From Buddleja alternifolia (lineage: Eukaryota > Streptophyta > Magnoliopsida > Lamiales > Scrophulariaceae): DNA of 64,000 bases. Positions 59,927-64,000 of the stretch are shown piece after piece. The first letter of the stretch is position 1. Every line of letters starts with the position of its first letter. A model generated the notes under the pieces. That model saw only the letters and a program-made list of their open reading frames with translations. It ran no database searches and had not been told where the DNA came from. The stretch is from contig CM033408.1 of NCBI GenBank assembly GCA_019426215.1, positions 11,163,077 to 11,227,076 of the forward strand. Direction: 5' to 3'. A program made the position numbers and the translations under genes.

Positions 59927-62900
59927 TTACACCATACCAAAAGCGCATTGGAAAATGTATTGTGCCAACTCGCCACGTACTTCATCAAGTTGCTCTATAG
60001 AGTAAGTGACGTATTGACAATCAGGAAAGTACTGCACGATAGAGATTGAAAACACAACAAAGGTTTAAGAACTTATAAAGGGAAATTAGAATTTGATGAT
60101 GAGTATTAATTAGGATTATGCATACCGCTGGTGGGATTGTAGATTCTCCGTGGCTAATAATATCCTTCATGAGTTTCATAACAAAGAAACCACAATCTTT
60201 GTCGTTTAACTGCATGGGGCACTACAAAATTGAAATCAAAAATTGTATTAGAACAATAACGTTTATACGAGTAATCTCTCGAAAATATAAAATTACACTA
60301 ACCTTTATAGAAGTCCATTTACAGGCCATTTTTTTGGATTTGGCTTTTTGGGTGTTACGATTTGCACGAGACATCAACACAGCACTGTTAAAAACATCAA
60401 AAAACAAGGAAAGATGTCAATATCAAGCAAATATACATGTCAAATCTAGGAAGATATATACACTTTAAAATTAATATTAAATATAATGAATACATTGATT
60501 AAATGAAAAACTTACTGATTAATTATTTCTTTCATATCAGGTCGGTTGTTCGAATCAACGTGCAAAGAATTCAGATAATAAACGATCTCTTTAGTTGGAT
60601 CAATCACAAGAAACACCCAATGTCCCCTAAATTAAAAAGCATTCAAAAGATAAGTTCAAAATTAGTTTTGCGTACGTAACAAATTTTACAAAATAAAGTT
60701 AGGTGTTTAGTAACTCACCCGGTGTTGTAAGGTGCAATAAACAACTTCCCATCTGCGCAATCTTTCATGGCATTTGTTATATATTGCGCTTGTACGATAC
60801 GCTGCGAGGGAGTAATACCTGCTCCCGCAGCTATAGTATGTGGGCTAAGGAACCCAAAATTATTTGTTTTCTCTTCGGGGACCACGTACTTAGCCCACAA
60901 ACACCTAAATTGAGCATAAAATAAATTGAACAAGAAAATAAACATAGTTCAAATTAATGTAGTAAAATAATTTAAAAACTAGCTTTTTTTAATTTATATT
61001 TAAAAACTTACTTGATGTAAACTGAAATGATAGAGACTCCTATTTGTTCTTTGCGCAAAAAATGACAGATCTCCTCCCGCCCAAGATACTCTTGATAGGG
61101 TTCGTTATTATAGATTGCCTCGGGAATGTCTACAGCAATCAATTGTTCAATAGGCATTATTTGCAGGTACCTTTCAAGAGTTACAAGTGGCTGAGGGAGT
61201 TGATCAGCTGTTACGTCTGTTGCTCTGTCATCTTCACGGGAAGGATTGGCCACAGGAGGTGTTCGTTTGATAGCTCAGTGCTTCGTCATCTCTGATTTAT
61301 GTTTTCCAACTGATGATTTGGATTTTCCAAGAGACTATTTAAGCAAATAAAACCAACGTGAATGTTACAAACCAAAGTATAGTTAGTAACCTTAAACAAT
61401 TGTTATAATTTATTAATGGCTAGGTATTAATAATTACGTACCGATGCATCACTGACAGTGACAAAACTCTTAGGCCAAGCAACAATGTATCCCACAGCCT
61501 CAGAAACTGTGAACACTCCTACATCAGCGAGAGGGACTGGTAGGGGTGCAATATCTTCAATTGCAATGTCAATCATCACTTTCACAAGGTGGGTGGGTAA
61601 TGGAAGTGTATGCAGCGTTCTATCATCTGGTCGATTGTACATTTGTCCTTTAGCCACCAAACGATACGACGGTGTTGAAAGTGACAATTGACATGGTGCC
61701 ACAACCTACATATATATATATATATACCATTATATTAGAAAAATTTGTGTATTTTAATGAATTGCAAGTTATACGATCACTTAATAATTTCATATCATTA
61801 CCTGAGGAAGGTTCTTAACTGGATCTGGGCAGCTATCTTTCAAAGAAACCGCCTCATTTTCATGTGGCTGTTGCGACCCAGACGCCTTATGCTCGTCAAA
61901 CTCGCGTCGCAATGAGGATAGTGATGCAGTGAGCATGTGCACCATGTTTTTCAAGTTATCAATCTCCTCATCTTTAGAAGGCTTTTTGTCAATAAAATAG
62001 TGTTTTTGTGATACCCCAAAGCCTACTCCCCTAACGCGATCCGAATGCTCCTTCTTGCTAAGAGCATTAGCCAATATATCATTCCGGGTCCTCTCGCTTC
62101 CACTATTGCTACCCTCCTGTGATAAGCACTCCTGTAATAATACATTTAAAAATTAGTGAACTTTGCTCTTATAAAAAAATTTCAAAAAAAACATACAACA
62201 CATGGTATAGCTAAAATTGCAAATAACTCACAATTTCATGCACTACTCTTTTAACATTGACTTTATCAATGTTATGCTGGCTGTCAGAATGTGCAATCCT
62301 CCACACGAGTGCTCGTGTCACGTCTGAGGGGTCTGACCCAACTTCCTTTCTTTTTTCCATCTATATTATGATTAAATATATATATATATATATATATTAA
62401 CAAGGAATTTTTATTAGAAAACTTGTAATGATTCACTGTTAAACGAACTACATACCTCAATTTGCTCTAGTTGAGCATATCCAACACGTGATTTCCTATA
62501 GGGATATTCAGGGTCCTTTGCTCTTTCCTGATTGTCCATACTTAATTGTTGTTCATTACATAATCAAAGCATTAGTCAATGTTCATATAAACGCAATATG
62601 CAACAAAGGAAATCGTACCTTCAAATAATTACCAGGAAAGGTTCACTTTTCCGTATATGTAAAAACGCTGTCCAATCTTCTTGAGATATATTATATTTTT
62701 GGGGTGGGCTGGAATTAATATTCCCATTATCATCCACTACCCACACTCTGCTCAAGAAGCTCCTGAAGTTTCGCGCTAGCTTTCCAGCTTCGGCCATGAC
62801 AATTTGTGTCTACTTTCTTCAATATCAAAGGCCAACTATGAAAAACAAACAACAAAGTATATATGAAATTATAATTTTGAGAAAATTGAATTAACAAAAC

Positions 62901-63850
62901 ATACATTAACCAATTAATTAGAAACATGATAATAACCAACTTACAGCTATTTCATTCCAAATTGATGATTTTGTTGCTTCCGAGACGTGTCGCCAATCAC
63001 TGATGGTAATCGGCACCCTGTTATGAGCTATGACTCCAATGTAACCAACAAATATTGATTTATTTGGGTCAATTGGTTGGCCATTCCGATTCCAGTCGAC
63101 TGGTAGCTTTAAGCCTTTACTTCTGGCATTTATGACTTTTTTCATTGCAGCGATACCTCTACGTATCTCACTTTCAACACGTTTGTTTGCAGCAGCCCCA
63201 GAATCCATCGACCTACAGAAGCCAAAAATACAGAATTTAGATTCATATACCAAATATATAGTACCAAGTAACGCCACCATTATTTTAGAAAAAATTTGGC
63301 AGAGTAATGACGCAAATTTTTTTACTAAGTTCTCGACTTAATCTTCCCCCAAAATTGCAAATAACAAAACCAATCCATCAATTCTTTCACAAAACCAATC
63401 AAATTTCACAAAACCATAAATGCATTAAACGATGTCAACAAAACAACACATATTGATCCAATCACGATACATAATCAAAATACATATCAACAAACACGCT
63501 ATACTCATGATATGTATTCAAATAATAATACTCGTTATCATATAGAGAGAGCGAGAGAGAAGAAGCTTACGGTGGTGGTCGTGGTAGTGGTGAAGGGGGC
63601 GGTGGTGGTCGTAGAGGATGAGGAGAGAGCGGCTGTGGCTGTGGCGGTGGTGGTGGTGGTGCCGGTATACAATATTGACCTACAAAAGCCAAAAATACAG
63701 AAGTTAGTTTCATTATGCAACAACATAATTTTTCAATTCATAAACTAACAAGAGACGCCCTGACTCATACACTAACAAATGCTTATATGAAGAAAAGTTT
63801 AGGAAATAAGTATATCATATAATTATCACATAAGTTCAAATACCTTTCAT
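59927..63850 (-). pseudogene. CACTA accessory gene (Transposase_24/Ulp1), copy B
   Basis: Same 14-exon layout as in copy A, from ATG 63848-63850 to the stop at 59927-59929. Here the exon 12 acceptor is intact (CAG before TGCTGTG; plus-strand CT at 60385-60386). Exon 4 (62633-62835) has lost one base near 62801, which shifts the Transposase_24 frame. The Ulp1 exons, with the same catalytic Cys, Gln, His and Asn pattern, are otherwise preserved. The two copies are therefore broken at different places. Confidence 0.8.
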
Positions 63851-64000
63851 CGTTTTCTTTTTATCTTTGACTTAGTAGTCTTTTGCTTCCCCCCCCCAGT
63901 ACGACCCTTTTGTTTAGTACGTCGACGAACAAATGGATTAATCCATATCCCCTCTTGGTGATCTTGTCGCATATACAATTCATCATCACTGATATCCAAG
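63847..64000 (-). pseudogene. CACTA transposase C-terminal tail, copy B, partial
   Basis: The last 50 codons of the transposase fragment described at 26258-27374, with the same ATGA overlap to the accessory gene. Three extra C bases near 63890 keep the frame. It runs off the window. Confidence 0.75.

Larger units (their letters stand above)
40449..64000. repeat. 37.6-kb duplicated unit, copy B (cut by window end)
   Basis: This is the second head-to-tail copy of the unit. It starts ATCCACCACAAC, matching 2887 in copy A, and the offset stays between about 37.56 and 37.73 kb along the whole length. It ends at the window edge inside the CACTA transposase remnant, equivalent to about 26.4 kb in copy A. 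Confidence 0.85.
59289..64000 (-). mobile_element. CACTA DNA transposon, copy B, cut by window end
   Basis: It begins CACTACTACAGAAA at 59289, flanked by TAA at 59286-59288 as in copy A. Subterminal hairpin repeats run to about 59610, followed by the accessory gene and the tail of the transposase gene. The right end lies beyond the window. Confidence 0.87.

Overview
This is a gene-poor stretch of a flowering-plant nuclear genome, probably heterochromatic. It consists almost entirely of nested transposable elements. The plant assignment rests on Ty1/copia elements with initiator-tRNA(Met) primer sites, a Ty3-type gag with a tRNA(Asp)-type primer site, a CACTA (En/Spm) element whose gene has GT-AG introns and a Transposase_24/Ulp1 architecture, and AT-rich LTRs. 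I see no convincing host gene, rRNA, tRNA or CRISPR array. The names Copia-1, Copia-2 and Copia-3 are local labels.

Layout. 1-2886 is the 5' part of a minus-strand Ty3 element with an open gag reading off the window edge. From 2887 on, the window is two copies of one unit of about 37.6 kb: copy A starts at 2887 and copy B at 40449. Copy B is cut by the window end at a point matching about 26.4 kb in copy A. Within a unit: Copia-3 (minus; its 5' LTR and leader are at 2887-5158 in A, and a full element is at 32328-42890), an AT-rich spacer (5159-7835), Copia-2 (minus, 7836-31188), Copia-1 (plus, 9037-18665) inserted in the 3' LTR of Copia-2, and a CACTA element (21692-27795) inserted in the Copia-2 pol gene. 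A Ty3 3' remnant (31189-32327) and a solo LTR inside Copia-3 (35817-37472) complete it. Target-site duplications fix the order: Copia-2 first, then Copia-1 and CACTA into it, then duplication of the whole unit. The left Ty3 element has no counterpart in copy B.

The copia polyproteins are broken by shared nonsense and frameshift lesions that predate the duplication, plus private ones in each copy. The CACTA element keeps a nearly complete 14-exon gene (proline-rich exon, Transposase_24, coiled coil, DUF8039-like, Ulp1 cysteine protease). It has lost the catalytic part of its transposase gene, because its right end is a 421-bp fold-back element with its own pair of terminal repeats. A TAA duplication flanks the composite, so the two parts moved together.

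The most novel signal is in the untranslated leaders between primer site and gag. All three divergent copia families carry the same ordered series of five stem-loops. Their stems have different sequences but remain complementary (covariation), while loop sequences, loop lengths and spacing to the gag start are conserved. This looks like a selected RNA structure, perhaps for packaging, dimerisation or translation.
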